Shown one piece after another: positions 54,178 to 62,987 of a stretch of DNA of 64,000 nt (positions within the stretch are counted from its first letter, which is position 1; every line of letters starts with the position of its first letter). The translations under genes and the position numbers were made by a program. Source of the stretch: Gammaproteobacteria bacterium (GTDB lineage Bacteria > Pseudomonadota > Gammaproteobacteria > Pseudomonadales > Azotimanducaceae); contig VXNM01000003.1 in the NCBI GenBank assembly GCA_009840545.1, positions 62,001-126,000 of the forward strand, given 5' to 3'. The notes beneath the pieces were generated by a model. It worked only from the letters and a program-made list of their open reading frames with translations. It had not been told where the DNA came from and searched no databases.

Positions 54178-54996
54178 CTAGTGTTCCACATTTCCGGTAA
54201 TTGAATCTCGGAGGACATCGCCGACTTTGTTCAAGGCGAGCAATGTAAATACGAGGAAACCCGCCGGAAAAGCGAGTTGCCAAGGGGACGAATGCATTTC
54301 TTTCGTACCGTCGGCAATTAACACTCCCAGGCTGGTCTGCGGCTCCTGAATTCCCAGACCGAGAAAGCTTATGAAACTCTCTGCGATGATCACGCCTGGA
54401 ATAGTCAGCGTAGCGTAGACAAACGCCGTTCCGATGATGTTGGGTAAGACGTGCTTCCAAACGATCCAGACTTGGGAGGCCCCCAATGCATTTGCAGCCA
54501 GAATGTACTGTTCGTTCCGTACCACGAGTGTCTGTCCTCGCACAATGCGTGAAATATCGAGCCAGGAAACCGCTCCTAGTCCAACAAAGAGCAAATAGAC
54601 GTTACGACCGAAGAGGACTACGAGCAGAATCACAATCAACACGAATGGCAACGCATACATGCCATCCACAATACGCATCATGACTTGGTCAGCCCGTCCT
54701 CCCGCAAGTCCCGCAATTGCGCCCCAAGGAACTCCAATCAGGAAACTGACGCACGTTGCCAAGAGGGCGACAATCAGGCTAATCCGTCCTCCAACAAGCG
54801 TTCTCGTCAATACGTCTCGTCCCGAAGCGTCTGTACCAAACCAATGATCGATTGAAGGAGCTTGATTGATGTTGTCCCAATCGATTTCCTGGTATTCCCA
54901 AGGCAAGAACATGGGACCAAGAACCACCAGCACTAGCACACATGCGAGCGTCGCAAGAGCAACTCGAAAACCGATTTTCTGCTGCGCAGTATTCAC
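54178..54996 (-). CDS. oppC: Peptide/nickel-type ABC transporter permease (DppC/OppC), 272 aa
   Basis: This inner-membrane permease has about six helices. The N-terminal OppC region holds the family's 'HWFGTDASGRDVLTRTL' block, and the EAA loop is in 'AANALGASQVWIVWKHVLPN'. The start is GTG at 54996, overlapping the upstream permease stop by 4 nt (GTGA). The open frame extends far upstream, but that part is only the shadow of the other permease gene. It forms the channel with OppB. No ATPase gene is present nearby. Confidence 0.93.
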   Translation of the reverse strand: MNTAQQKIGFRVALATLACVLVLVVLGPMFLPWEYQEIDWDNINQAPSIDHWFGTDASGRDVLTRTLVGGRISLIVALLATCVSFLIGVPWGAIAGLAGGRADQVMMRIVDGMYALPFVLIVILLVVLFGRNVYLLFVGLGAVSWLDISRIVRGQTLVVRNEQYILAANALGASQVWIVWKHVLPNIIGTAFVYATLTIPGVIIAESFISFLGLGIQEPQTSLGVLIADGTKEMHSSPWQLAFPAGFLVFTLLALNKVGDVLRDSITGNVEH

Positions 54997-55928
54997 GTGG
55001 CTTGTGCCTGGCTTTGAGATCGGATTCGCGGGTCGAAGCGAAAGTACAACGTATCCACGACAAAGTTCAGCATCAAAATCAAAGCCGCGTAGACGACCAC
55101 ACCACCCATGACAAGCGTATAGTCGCGATTCAGCGCACCTTGAACAAAGTAGCGTCCTAGTCCTGGCAAGGAAAAGACTTCCTCGATCACTAGGGAGCCT
55201 GCGATGACGGTCGCGGCGGCAGGACCCAAGAACGACAACACAGGAATCATTGCCGAAGGCAAGACATGGTGAATGGCAAGTCTCAACGAATTGAGACCCT
55301 TGGATCGAGCCGTCAATACGTGGTTTTGCCGCAAAGTGTCTATGCAAGAGCCACGCATAAGCTTGGCTGTTGCAGCAGCGTGCGGAATAGCCAATGCAAT
55401 GGAAGGCAAAATCAGACTGGTTGCTGCGTCCATTCCTCCCGCGGGCAACCAACGTAGCGTGACTGCAAACAGCAAAACGAACAACGGCCCAGTGACAATG
55501 GGGGGCAAAGCAAGTCCAAAAGTGGTGGTAGAGGACAAGCAGTTGTCTAACCAAGAGTTGTGGCGAAACGCTGCCGCGCAACCTATTGGTATTCCCAAGA
55601 CGAGAGCAATCACCAATGCCAAAGCCCCAACACTCAAGCTAACCGGCAGGCCCGCCGCAATCAATTCGTTTACAGTGAAATCGTGATGCTTGAGGGATGG
55701 GCCGAGATCGAACCTGACCAAGTTCCAGACATAACGCCCATACTGAATGGGGAGAGGATCGTCAAGGTTGTAGGCTTTAAGGAGATTTTCCTCCACCTCC
55801 GGAGGCATGCGACGATCTCCGTCAAATGGACCACCCGGTGCAAGCCGAAGAAGAAAAAAAGCGACACTGATTACTACCCAAAAGGTAATCAGCATGAAAG
55901 CAATTCGCTTGAAAACGAATCGAGCCAC
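54993..55928 (-). CDS. oppB: Peptide/nickel-type ABC transporter permease (DppB/OppB), 311 aa
   Basis: The first helix 'FVFKRIAFMLITFWVVISVAFF' with 'RLAPGGPF' is typical of OppB. The EAA loop appears in 'TARSKGLNSLRLAIHHVLP', and 'VIEEVFSLPGLGRYFVQGAL' is the family's C-terminal block. About six membrane helices are seen. It lies 11 bp after the binding-protein gene and overlaps oppC by 4 nt. It probably imports oligopeptides or similar solutes using ATPases encoded elsewhere. Confidence 0.94.
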   Translation of the reverse strand: MARFVFKRIAFMLITFWVVISVAFFLLRLAPGGPFDGDRRMPPEVEENLLKAYNLDDPLPIQYGRYVWNLVRFDLGPSLKHHDFTVNELIAAGLPVSLSVGALALVIALVLGIPIGCAAAFRHNSWLDNCLSSTTTFGLALPPIVTGPLFVLLFAVTLRWLPAGGMDAATSLILPSIALAIPHAAATAKLMRGSCIDTLRQNHVLTARSKGLNSLRLAIHHVLPSAMIPVLSFLGPAAATVIAGSLVIEEVFSLPGLGRYFVQGALNRDYTLVMGGVVVYAALILMLNFVVDTLYFRFDPRIRSQSQAQAT

Positions 55929-55939
55929 TGTTCAGAGCT

Positions 55940-57517
55940 CTACTTCAATGTCATGTACCGAACACCGTGAGAATTGCGTGGGTTGGTGTACCAACCGCCT
56001 ACACGGGGATTTACAAGATTTCGGACTGTGACTGAGTACAGCGGGATGACGGGAAATTCATTCAATGCAACAGATTCGGCTTGCTGGAGCAACTTCTCGC
56101 GTTCTTTCTGACCAACCGTGTTCTTTGCTTGTTCCAGGAGTCCATCAAACTCCGCCGACTGATACCTTCCATAGTTATTCGACCCTATTTGAGACCAAAG
56201 CAGTTCGATGTAGTGCTCAGGGTTGTTTTCCCCAAACCAGCCTGCTTGCGCCACTTCAAAGTCGCCGCTATGAAGGTCACTGAAATGCACTTTTAGTTCG
56301 GTGTTGTGGAGCGAAGTCTGAACGCCGATCTCCTGCCACATCGCTGCAATAGCCACGTGAACCTGCTTGCTCTCTGCTCCAGTGAAGTACCGCAACGTCA
56401 CTTTTAGAGGCTCTTCTTCGGTGAAGCCTGCTTGTGCCAGCAGAGATCTTGCCAAAGCGAGGTCAGGTGAGTTCGTCGTAATTGACGGCTTGTACCCAGG
56501 AACCATAGGCGGAACCATGGATGCATTCGCTATTTCTTCGCTGCGGAGGACTTTTCGCGTGAGCTTGTCCCGGTCGATTGCTAGACCTAACGCGCGCCGA
56601 ACGCGAACATCGTCGAACGGTGCCCTTGTTACATTGAAGACTAGGTACATTGTTGAAAGTAAGGGAGATAGTTGAAGTTGGTCAGGATGAGACTCTCGCA
56701 ACGATTCAATCTCTCCTGCCGGGAAGTCTCCGACAATGTCCAACTCCTCAGCCAAATACCGGTGGTAGCCGGCAAGCGCGTCTGCAACGGGAACATATTT
56801 GACGCTCTCGATCTTCACGTTTCCATGTTCATAGAAGTGAGGGTTTCTTTGCAGCTCAACTGCTTGCTGCGGTTTCCAATCAGTCAGTGAGTAAGGCCCG
56901 TTCGACACCCAGTTTTCCGGCTTTATCCAGTCCGATCCATGTTTCTCGATCACATGTTTAGGCACCGGATATCCCGTCGGATAGAACAAACGTTCGGTAA
57001 AGTAAGGAAATGGTCGCTCCAATCGGATTTCTAGTGTCTTGGAGTCTTGAGCGAACACTCCGAGCTCGCTTGATTCGAGCTCTCCACCATTGATTTCTCG
57101 AGCGTTCTCAATTCCATATAAAAAGAATGCCAGGGGAGCCGCAGTCTCAGGGTCGACCAACCGTCTGAAGCTATAGACAAAGTCCTCTGCTGTTACAGGG
57201 GTGCCGTCCGACCAGGCGTTGTCTCGCAGGAGAAACGTCCAAACAAGCCCATCACTCGATACATCCCACGACTCTGCGCTACCAGGAACTATTGCTCCCT
57301 TGGCATCCATGGTTGTAAGCCCTAGGAACATGTCCTTCAGAATGTGTTCCTCGACGTTGAGGGTGTACCTGTGAGGGTCGAGAGTCTGTGGATCTCCGGG
57401 ACTACCAATTCGCAGAGAAGATTTCTCTTCTGCAGCCAGACCGCCAACAAGCGGCAATGAAAATAGAGCCGCCGTAAACCACTGGCAAATCGTCTGAAAA
57501 CGATTGCTATGAATCAT
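55940..57517 (-). CDS. oppA: Peptide ABC transporter periplasmic binding protein (OppA-like), 525 aa
   Basis: A signal peptide ('WFTAALFSLPLVGGLAAE') is followed by a family-5 solute-binding protein with 'GDPQTLDPHRYT', 'WTFLLRDNAWSDGTPVTAEDFVYSFRR' (given as 'LRDNAWSDGTPVTAEDF') and 'FNVTRAPFDDVRVRRALGLA'. 'SNNYGRYQSAEFDGLLEQA' is close to E. coli OppA, which favours oligopeptides over nickel or dipeptides. It overlaps the CFA-synthase-like gene by 4 nt (ATGA) upstream, so the transporter is translationally coupled to that enzyme. Confidence 0.95.
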   Translation of the reverse strand: MIHSNRFQTICQWFTAALFSLPLVGGLAAEEKSSLRIGSPGDPQTLDPHRYTLNVEEHILKDMFLGLTTMDAKGAIVPGSAESWDVSSDGLVWTFLLRDNAWSDGTPVTAEDFVYSFRRLVDPETAAPLAFFLYGIENAREINGGELESSELGVFAQDSKTLEIRLERPFPYFTERLFYPTGYPVPKHVIEKHGSDWIKPENWVSNGPYSLTDWKPQQAVELQRNPHFYEHGNVKIESVKYVPVADALAGYHRYLAEELDIVGDFPAGEIESLRESHPDQLQLSPLLSTMYLVFNVTRAPFDDVRVRRALGLAIDRDKLTRKVLRSEEIANASMVPPMVPGYKPSITTNSPDLALARSLLAQAGFTEEEPLKVTLRYFTGAESKQVHVAIAAMWQEIGVQTSLHNTELKVHFSDLHSGDFEVAQAGWFGENNPEHYIELLWSQIGSNNYGRYQSAEFDGLLEQAKNTVGQKEREKLLQQAESVALNEFPVIPLYSVTVRNLVNPRVGGWYTNPRNSHGVRYMTLK

Positions 57518-58686
57518 TCGTATACGTAGTCTCGAGTCAAGGGGGCAGAGTCGTTTCGGTGTCCTAGTTGAAATTGAAACACCAGAAGCGAGGCCAACTC
57601 AAACGCCGTCTGAGACGCACAGAGATAGAACTCCCAGATTCTGCAAAACTTTTCTCCATGAGTTCGCACGAATTCCTCGCGAACGTTTTGAAATCTCCGG
57701 TTCCATTCCTCAAGTGTGGACGCGTAGTGTCTTCGCCACACTTCTATATCTCCTGGGATAAGCCCTGAGTTTTCAATGGCTTTAGAAACTTCCGATAAAG
57801 AGGGAATATAGCCGCCAGGAAAAATGTGCTTTCGAATCCAAGGGTTCGTGGCAGTCGGAGGCGCATGGCTTCCAATAGTGTGAATCAAGGCCAGGCCGTC
57901 CTTGGTCAGTAAAGACTTCACTTTCTTGAAGTAAGTTAGAAAATTGTGCTTTCCTACATGCTCGAACATACCAACCGACACAATACCGTCATACTTTCCC
58001 TCATGGTTTCGGTAATCCTGCAATTCAAACTTCACTCGATTTCCAAGATTTCTCTCAGCAGCTCTTTCTTCAGCGACTCGCAGTTGCTCGTTTGAAAGTG
58101 TTATACCAGTGACCGAAACGTCGTAGTTTTCAGCAAGGTGCATTGCAAGCGATCCCCAGCCCGAGCCGATATCTAGTACTTTCGCGTTTGGTTTCAGGCA
58201 CAGCTTCTTTGCGATGTGTTCACACTTGGCTTGCTGGGCGGCTTCCAAGGACATATCTTCTTTTGGGAAATATGCACATGAGTAGTGCATGTCACTATCA
58301 AGAAAATTTCGGAACAGTCGTTCATCTATGTCGTAATGATGAGCAACATTGCTCAGACTGAGACTGATGTTGTTCCAAGACTGGACAAGTGCTGGAATGA
58401 AGAACAAGGGCGATCTGATCGAAAACGATGACTCCAAGTTGGCACGCAAAACCGTGAGAAGGTCTGACAATCGATTGTCTTGAACATCCCATTCTTGGTC
58501 GATGTAGGTCTCGCCCAGATTCATAAAAGGGTTTCGAGCTATCTTCCCAAGCGTTCCTTTCTTGCGAATGAGCCAGCTGACAGAGGGTTCGCCAGAGCCA
58601 AAGTTATGCTCTCCTCCATCAGGCATGACGACCTGTAAGGTGCCATCTTTGACCAATCTCTTAAGCAGGTCGAGCGCTAACGACAT
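57514..58686 (-). CDS. cfa: Cyclopropane-fatty-acyl-phospholipid synthase-like methyltransferase, 390 aa
   Basis: This SAM-dependent enzyme adds a methylene or methyl group to double bonds of membrane lipids. It has an N-terminal lipid-binding part ('NPFMNLGETYIDQEW'), then 'HYDIDERLFRNFLD' and 'MHYSCAYF'. The SAM motif is 'VLDIGSGWGSLAMHLA', followed by 'VGMFEHVG' (bicarbonate/active-site Glu-His) and 'HIFPGGYIPS'. Length fits the family. It is the first gene of the opp-F420 operon. A hairpin that could hide its ribosome site lies just upstream (58695-58710). A link between CFA and F420 is not established in the literature I know; shared regulation is inferred from the overlaps. Confidence 0.92.
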   Translation of the reverse strand: MSLALDLLKRLVKDGTLQVVMPDGGEHNFGSGEPSVSWLIRKKGTLGKIARNPFMNLGETYIDQEWDVQDNRLSDLLTVLRANLESSFSIRSPLFFIPALVQSWNNISLSLSNVAHHYDIDERLFRNFLDSDMHYSCAYFPKEDMSLEAAQQAKCEHIAKKLCLKPNAKVLDIGSGWGSLAMHLAENYDVSVTGITLSNEQLRVAEERAAERNLGNRVKFELQDYRNHEGKYDGIVSVGMFEHVGKHNFLTYFKKVKSLLTKDGLALIHTIGSHAPPTATNPWIRKHIFPGGYIPSLSEVSKAIENSGLIPGDIEVWRRHYASTLEEWNRRFQNVREEFVRTHGEKFCRIWEFYLCASQTAFELASLLVFQFQLGHRNDSAPLTRDYVYE

Positions 58687-58694
58687 ACGTGACT

Positions 58695-58710
58695 CGCCTT
58701 CAGTAAGGCG
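58695..58710 (-). promoter_or_regulatory. Hairpin overlapping the Shine-Dalgarno of the cfa-like gene
   Basis: On the minus strand CGCCTT-ACTG-AAGGCG forms a perfect 6-bp stem with a 4-nt loop. The AAGG in the 3' arm ends the stem 8 nt before the ATG, the right place for the ribosome site, so folding would hide it. Control of the operon's first gene by RNA structure is possible. Confidence 0.35.
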
Positions 58711-58847
58711 TGATCTCCCCTCAGTATTAGTTTACTTTGGACGGCAAGTCACATGTCGGACAAGAGCCTTAGCTCAAACGGTTCGAGCGACTATGTCTTA
58801 GGATTGAGGCTGACAATCGGAAAGTAATAAGCTGAATACTTGGTGGA

Positions 58848-59681
58848 CTAAACTTCCTTCGACATCTGCTCTTGAATCAAAATGCGGTTCAACTCTGCAC
58901 GGTAAAACGCAGCCCTCAATACAAGCACTGACAAAGAAATTGCCACCAAAGGTGTCGCCCAGAGGTACAACTCCATGAGATTTGTTACTGGAAGTGAGAC
59001 AAAGGCAACAATTTCAAGCCCAATTGCCACCGTTGCGAACATTAGAAGAGTAAGCGTGTTTTTTGCGTTTCGAAAGCTCGGGTTCTTATTCTTGAGTTCT
59101 CCGACTGTGTGTTTCGCACTAGGATCGGATTCAAGATCAAGCCGTTGGTAGTGTACGAAACCAACTACCAGAGCGGCAAAGCCTCCAAGCAAAAGCAACG
59201 CTCGGGGAGTGGCTAGCAGGCGTAGGGGTTCAGGCACAAATAAGGTCACGACTGCAAGCAATACGATCATTGTGAGTGCCACTGCCCCGAAAAATCGTGA
59301 ATATGGTTTTGTCGGAACAGGTCTCAACCGAGTCTCTGTCGCTCGAAAGGATCTTTGATTGCTCGATGAGCTCATCCAACCCGGATCTTTGACTCGTAAC
59401 AATGGGATAGCCAGAAGAAACCATAGAGGCAAGCAAAGCAACCAAGAACACAGCTTCAAGACTGTGGGTATAGGTGCTATCCATAGACAAAGATGTACCA
59501 GCAATGCGGCCATTGTTCCTATACACAGTCCGATTGTGTATTTGCGAGACTTACGTGACTGTTCAACCACGGTATAGTGTGGATGGGGTTTAGTTCTTAT
59601 TGGCAACACCCAGCACAGCGGAAAACAAATAAACAGAATCTGACACCAAAGCCCGATTGGGCTTATAAGTAGGTATTCCAT
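58848..59681 (-). CDS. Multi-spanning membrane protein of unknown function, 277 aa
   Basis: About seven hydrophobic segments are seen, among them 'GLWCQILFICFPLCWVL', 'LCSWLLCLPLWFLLAIPLL', 'VALTMIVLLAVVTLFV' and 'LLLLGGFAALVVGFV'. The loops are basic and there is no catalytic motif. The start is ATG 59681 ('MEYLLISPIG'). The frame runs on upstream, but that part is the decayed hydrolase and is not part of this protein. I do not recognise the family. Confidence 0.7.
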   Translation of the reverse strand: MEYLLISPIGLWCQILFICFPLCWVLPIRTKPHPHYTVVEQSRKSRKYTIGLCIGTMAALLVHLCLWIAPIPTVLKLCSWLLCLPLWFLLAIPLLRVKDPGWMSSSSNQRSFRATETRLRPVPTKPYSRFFGAVALTMIVLLAVVTLFVPEPLRLLATPRALLLLGGFAALVVGFVHYQRLDLESDPSAKHTVGELKNKNPSFRNAKNTLTLLMFATVAIGLEIVAFVSLPVTNLMELYLWATPLVAISLSVLVLRAAFYRAELNRILIQEQMSKEV

Positions 59682-59709
59682 AGTGCGATTTAGTTGAAGT
59701 CGCTTATCA

Positions 59710-60066
59710 CTTAACGAGCAGTTCAACCCGATTCTATGAAATCCCGTGATTCTCAGTAAATTGTTGAAATAGCCGGTTCTGGCAGATCGTGGCTCAGTTT
59801 CCCAATAATTCGTGCCCGACAATTCAACGGTCACCACGCAAGATCCTCCGACCCAAATTGATGGGCAAGTGGGTCAGCCAATACGTGGACTACAAATAAG
59901 GGCGTTTGGCCGTTCCTCAGAAACTATGGCTACAAGTTGTATCAGTTCCGCACTACGTCGGGGGGAGTGGTCGTAAGTTTAGTCGCGCGGGACTCTGCAT
60001 GGTTCGTAGAGCGGTCCGCCAAACTGTCGATCAGAGCTTTGTTGAGCGACAATACTGGCCGCGCTT
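59710..60066 (-). pseudogene. Decayed alpha/beta-hydrolase paralog (C-terminal part)
   Basis: The minus strand reads 'CRARIIGKLSHDLPEP' where the intact hydrolase 1.6 kb to the right reads 'CRLRIIEKLGHDLPEP'. The DNA similarity continues to the stop codon on one side (TCGTTAAG against TCGTTAG) and, patchily, to 60066 on the other (AGCGGTCCGCCAAAC against TGCGGTCCACCAAAC). The frame is broken by several indels and a TGA. The nucleophile half is missing, and the remnant starts right at the stop codon of the secreted-protein gene. Confidence 0.75.
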
Positions 60067-60067
60067 T

Positions 60068-60967
60068 TTAGAACTGAAAGAAGTTGGTTTCCGCTTGTTC
60101 GGGCAATAAATAACGCAACGGTTGCTCGCACTCAATGTCTGTGAATGTAGATTCAGCGAATGTGTACAACTTTCCCACGACGATCGCTGATGCATCCATT
60201 TCCATGGTCATTCGGTTCACCGCAAACCCATTGCAACTCTCTACCTGTGTGTACTGAAACTCCATCGACAGTGTCTTTAGCTTGAACATAAAACGCTTTC
60301 TTACCGGTTTTTCGAGCATTAGTATGAGGCTCCTTGGCGATTGATCATGCTTGCCCACTGTAACTTTGGCGATCCAGTTCATCTTGTCCCGCAACCCGGC
60401 GAACTCGTCGTCGTCCTCGTCGTCTATGGGCATAGCGAAATCAAAGACGAACACCGCCTCCGCATCCGACTCCTCTACAACTCTGCCAGTTGAAGCATCA
60501 AATGGAAGTGGTGGCAGGAACAGGAACGGACTCGCCGAGGTCAAGTTCAAGCTAATTGTCGCTTGCTCACTCTCGTGGCGTATACGACCATCCTCACTAA
60601 CAAAATACTCGAAGCTGCTTTCCGAAGGTTCTTCATCCGAACTTTCCTCTCTTTCTGAGTGTGTGTAGGAACTTATGGGCACACCCAAGTACATCTTGGA
60701 CATGGCAGATGCGATCAAATCTTGGTGCTGATCTGAAAGAGAAGAAGCTGAAAGACCTTCCTTGGTTTGGATACGACGTTCTTCTCTATATGCATGAATA
60801 GACTCAACCGTATTCAAGACTGTGAATTGCGAATCGTTCGATTCGGATATCTCTTCAGCCTGTTCCTCCAAGTCCGCAAGTGTGGCAGAAAATGTAATGC
60901 AACAGCAAAACACGGCCAAACCCACACAGCCTTGCAACGGCCGTCCCCTATAGGTAATTGATTTCAT
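60068..60967 (-). CDS. Secreted protein of unknown function, 299 aa
   Basis: A signal peptide ('LQGCVGLAVFCCCITFSATLA') is followed by an acidic, polar domain with 'SDEEPSESSFEYF' and 'AMPIDDEDDDEFAGL' and a beta-rich C-terminal half. GGGGAAC lies 6 nt before ATG 60967 on the minus strand, favouring it over an ATG at 60997. No motif or family is recognised. It sits between the intact hydrolase and its decayed copy. The 300-bp region to its right (60998-61297) shows no gene or clear promoter. Confidence 0.75.
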   Translation of the reverse strand: MKSITYRGRPLQGCVGLAVFCCCITFSATLADLEEQAEEISESNDSQFTVLNTVESIHAYREERRIQTKEGLSASSLSDQHQDLIASAMSKMYLGVPISSYTHSEREESSDEEPSESSFEYFVSEDGRIRHESEQATISLNLTSASPFLFLPPLPFDASTGRVVEESDAEAVFVFDFAMPIDDEDDDEFAGLRDKMNWIAKVTVGKHDQSPRSLILMLEKPVRKRFMFKLKTLSMEFQYTQVESCNGFAVNRMTMEMDASAIVVGKLYTFAESTFTDIECEQPLRYLLPEQAETNFFQF

Positions 60968-61297
60968 ATCTAGTTCCCCGCTATATCTGACATTCAAAGG
61001 GACTCATGAACGCTTGCCGAACACGGACCTGCAACCGAGAACTTGCACATAGCAAATCCTGCCTGGACTGGTCTGCTCTCTAGCAAGCAAGATTTGTGCC
61101 ATTGCCTTGAGTTTTGTGAGATCACAGAGGGTACCTCGGAGGAACAGAAATCTGGGTACAAAATGCTGTTAATCGACAGCCTCTAGTTGAAGCCTTGACG
61201 TGGCACAACAACAATTGCCATTTGGGCTAATTGCTCGTTTGAACAAGGATCAGTCTTGAAGGCCCCTTTTATTCTGGAAGACCCCGCCGCAGACTAA

Positions 61298-62191
61298 CTA
61301 ACGAGAGGCTTCAATCGAACCTATGTGATCGAGCATTTCTTCCAACAATATTGGAATCACTGGTTCAGGTAGGTCGTGACCTAGTTTCTCAATAATTCGT
61401 AATCGACAATTTGGCAATGAGGATGCCAGATCTTTGGACCCAAATGGATCGACCAGGGGATCGGCATCACCGTGAAGCGCAAGCGATGGTGTCTCGACCT
61501 GTTTCAAGTTCTCTCGTCGGTCCCCGTCGGACACAATGGCGGCTAGTTGTCTCAAAACTCCGTTTGGTCTGTGTGAACGGTCATAGGCTTGTTCAACGAA
61601 TCTACCGATGCCGACTTCACAGGAATCGTAATGCGGTCCACCAAACAAGCGGTCTGAGTTCCGCGTTGCTTCAATATGTTCTTCGCGAGTTGGAGTGACA
61701 ATGCTGGTTGCCAATGCGCCGATCACCTCTGGACCAGGCTTCGGTGTCTCCAAACTACCAGTGGAGCTCATAAGCAAAGAGAGACTGAAGACACGTTCAG
61801 GATGATTGATCGCCATATACTGCGCAATCATTCCTCCCATCGATACTCCCACAATGTGCGCACCTGATTGTCCAATGTGATCTAGCAGAGCTATCGAGTC
61901 AGAGGCCATATCCGCGAGGGTGTAACTCGGGTTCATTGAGTTAGGGTCGTCCAATGCCTGTAGTAATTCGGGAATCGTTGGCGGCTCCGAATCGTTTTCG
62001 AACGAAAGTCCTGTATCTCTGTTGTCGAAGACAACCGGCCGATATCCCGCTTCGACGAACCCATCTAACAATGAGTCAGGCCAATGAATCAACTGGCAGC
62101 CCAGCCCGTGTATTAGAAGGATGGGTGTTGAGGCACGGGAGCCTCGGTGTTCGAAGCAGATGGTGCCGCTTGGTGCCCTAAATACTGGCAT
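61298..62191 (-). CDS. Alpha/beta-fold hydrolase, 297 aa
   Basis: The fold and triad are clear: oxyanion 'LIHGLGCQLIHW', nucleophile Ser in 'GVSMGGMIAQ', acid Asp in 'LHGDADPLVDP', and His in 'EKLGHDLPEP'. 'FDNRDTGLS' is a conserved block of the haloperoxidase/esterase-like group. The substrate is unknown. The start is taken as ATG 62191 ('MPVFRAPSG'); an ATG at 62233 would add a hydrophobic stretch that could be a signal, so the export status is uncertain. A broken paralog lies at 59710-60066. Confidence 0.88.
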   Translation of the reverse strand: MPVFRAPSGTICFEHRGSRASTPILLIHGLGCQLIHWPDSLLDGFVEAGYRPVVFDNRDTGLSFENDSEPPTIPELLQALDDPNSMNPSYTLADMASDSIALLDHIGQSGAHIVGVSMGGMIAQYMAINHPERVFSLSLLMSSTGSLETPKPGPEVIGALATSIVTPTREEHIEATRNSDRLFGGPHYDSCEVGIGRFVEQAYDRSHRPNGVLRQLAAIVSDGDRRENLKQVETPSLALHGDADPLVDPFGSKDLASSLPNCRLRIIEKLGHDLPEPVIPILLEEMLDHIGSIEASR

Positions 62192-62375
62192 TAGGCTCGA
62201 TAGACATGGGATTGGCAGCAATATTAGCACCAACGAATTTCGTAGATGGTTCGTGAAGGAGTAATGGATTTGGCAGGTATTTGTGAAAGCACGGAAATGG
62301 GGCTTTTTTGCGAGTATTTCCTTCGTTAATAGGTGTTTGTGCAGAGTTGCAAAACCGCTCTAGACGCCATTCAAC

Positions 62376-62987
62376 GTGTCATACAATGCGAGAAACTCGA
62401 CACGATCAGCAACCTCAAGCTTGTTGCCAGTTAGTCAAGTGATTAAAGAAAACGAACTAATCAATTCCCTCAAGAAGGACATCTTGCCACGTCTGCTGGA
62501 TGGAGCGCTGCAAGGTGTTTACGCATTTGTACTGATTTATTTGGCCCAAACGCTCAAACCGGAGACTATGGTTTCCAATTGGAAAGACTCGATCTGGTTT
62601 TTGTGTTTTATGTTGCTGTGGGGAGCGCAACACGCCGTCTTTCGAATGGTGTTGCTTCGAAGAGCAAGTCGCGTGGAAAGTCGCTATAAAGGCTTGCCTG
62701 ACGGCTTGTACTTCATAGTGACTCGAGCTATGACTCCGCATACGGGTGACGCGTTTTTTCAAGCATTGGGACTGTATTTATTGATGCTTTGGTATTTCGA
62801 TTCGTGGATGCTTCATCTTCCCGAGTACATGGCTAATCCTATCTGGTCACTTGCTGTTGTACCGTTATGGCTGTTGCAAAATCGATTTCTAAGAATGATC
62901 TTGGAGGAACGCGGAGGCAACGCCTTCTATAAGCATATGTACGGCACGAAAATCGTGGATGTAACGGACGTAGAGACGCAAGACTGA
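62376..62987 (+). CDS. Membrane protein of unknown function, 203 aa
   Basis: Four to five hydrophobic segments are seen: 'LQGVYAFVLIYLAQTL', 'SIWFLCFMLLWGAQHAVF', 'DAFFQALGLYLLMLWYF' and 'PIWSLAVVPLWLLQN'. A short charged C-terminus follows. No motif is recognised. The first codon may be GTG 62376 with a weak ribosome site, or a later start may be used. Confidence 0.65.
   Translation: MSYNARNSTRSATSSLLPVSQVIKENELINSLKKDILPRLLDGALQGVYAFVLIYLAQTLKPETMVSNWKDSIWFLCFMLLWGAQHAVFRMVLLRRASRVESRYKGLPDGLYFIVTRAMTPHTGDAFFQALGLYLLMLWYFDSWMLHLPEYMANPIWSLAVVPLWLLQNRFLRMILEERGGNAFYKHMYGTKIVDVTDVETQD

Noticed and set aside
54997-55581. Long upstream extension of the oppC frame
   Set aside because: It overlaps oppB in another frame; the GTG at 54996 overlapping the oppB stop gives the normal OppC N-terminus.
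59682-59837. N-terminal extension of the membrane protein gene at 58848
   Set aside because: These codons are the decayed hydrolase read in a wrong frame; the membrane protein starts well at ATG 59681.
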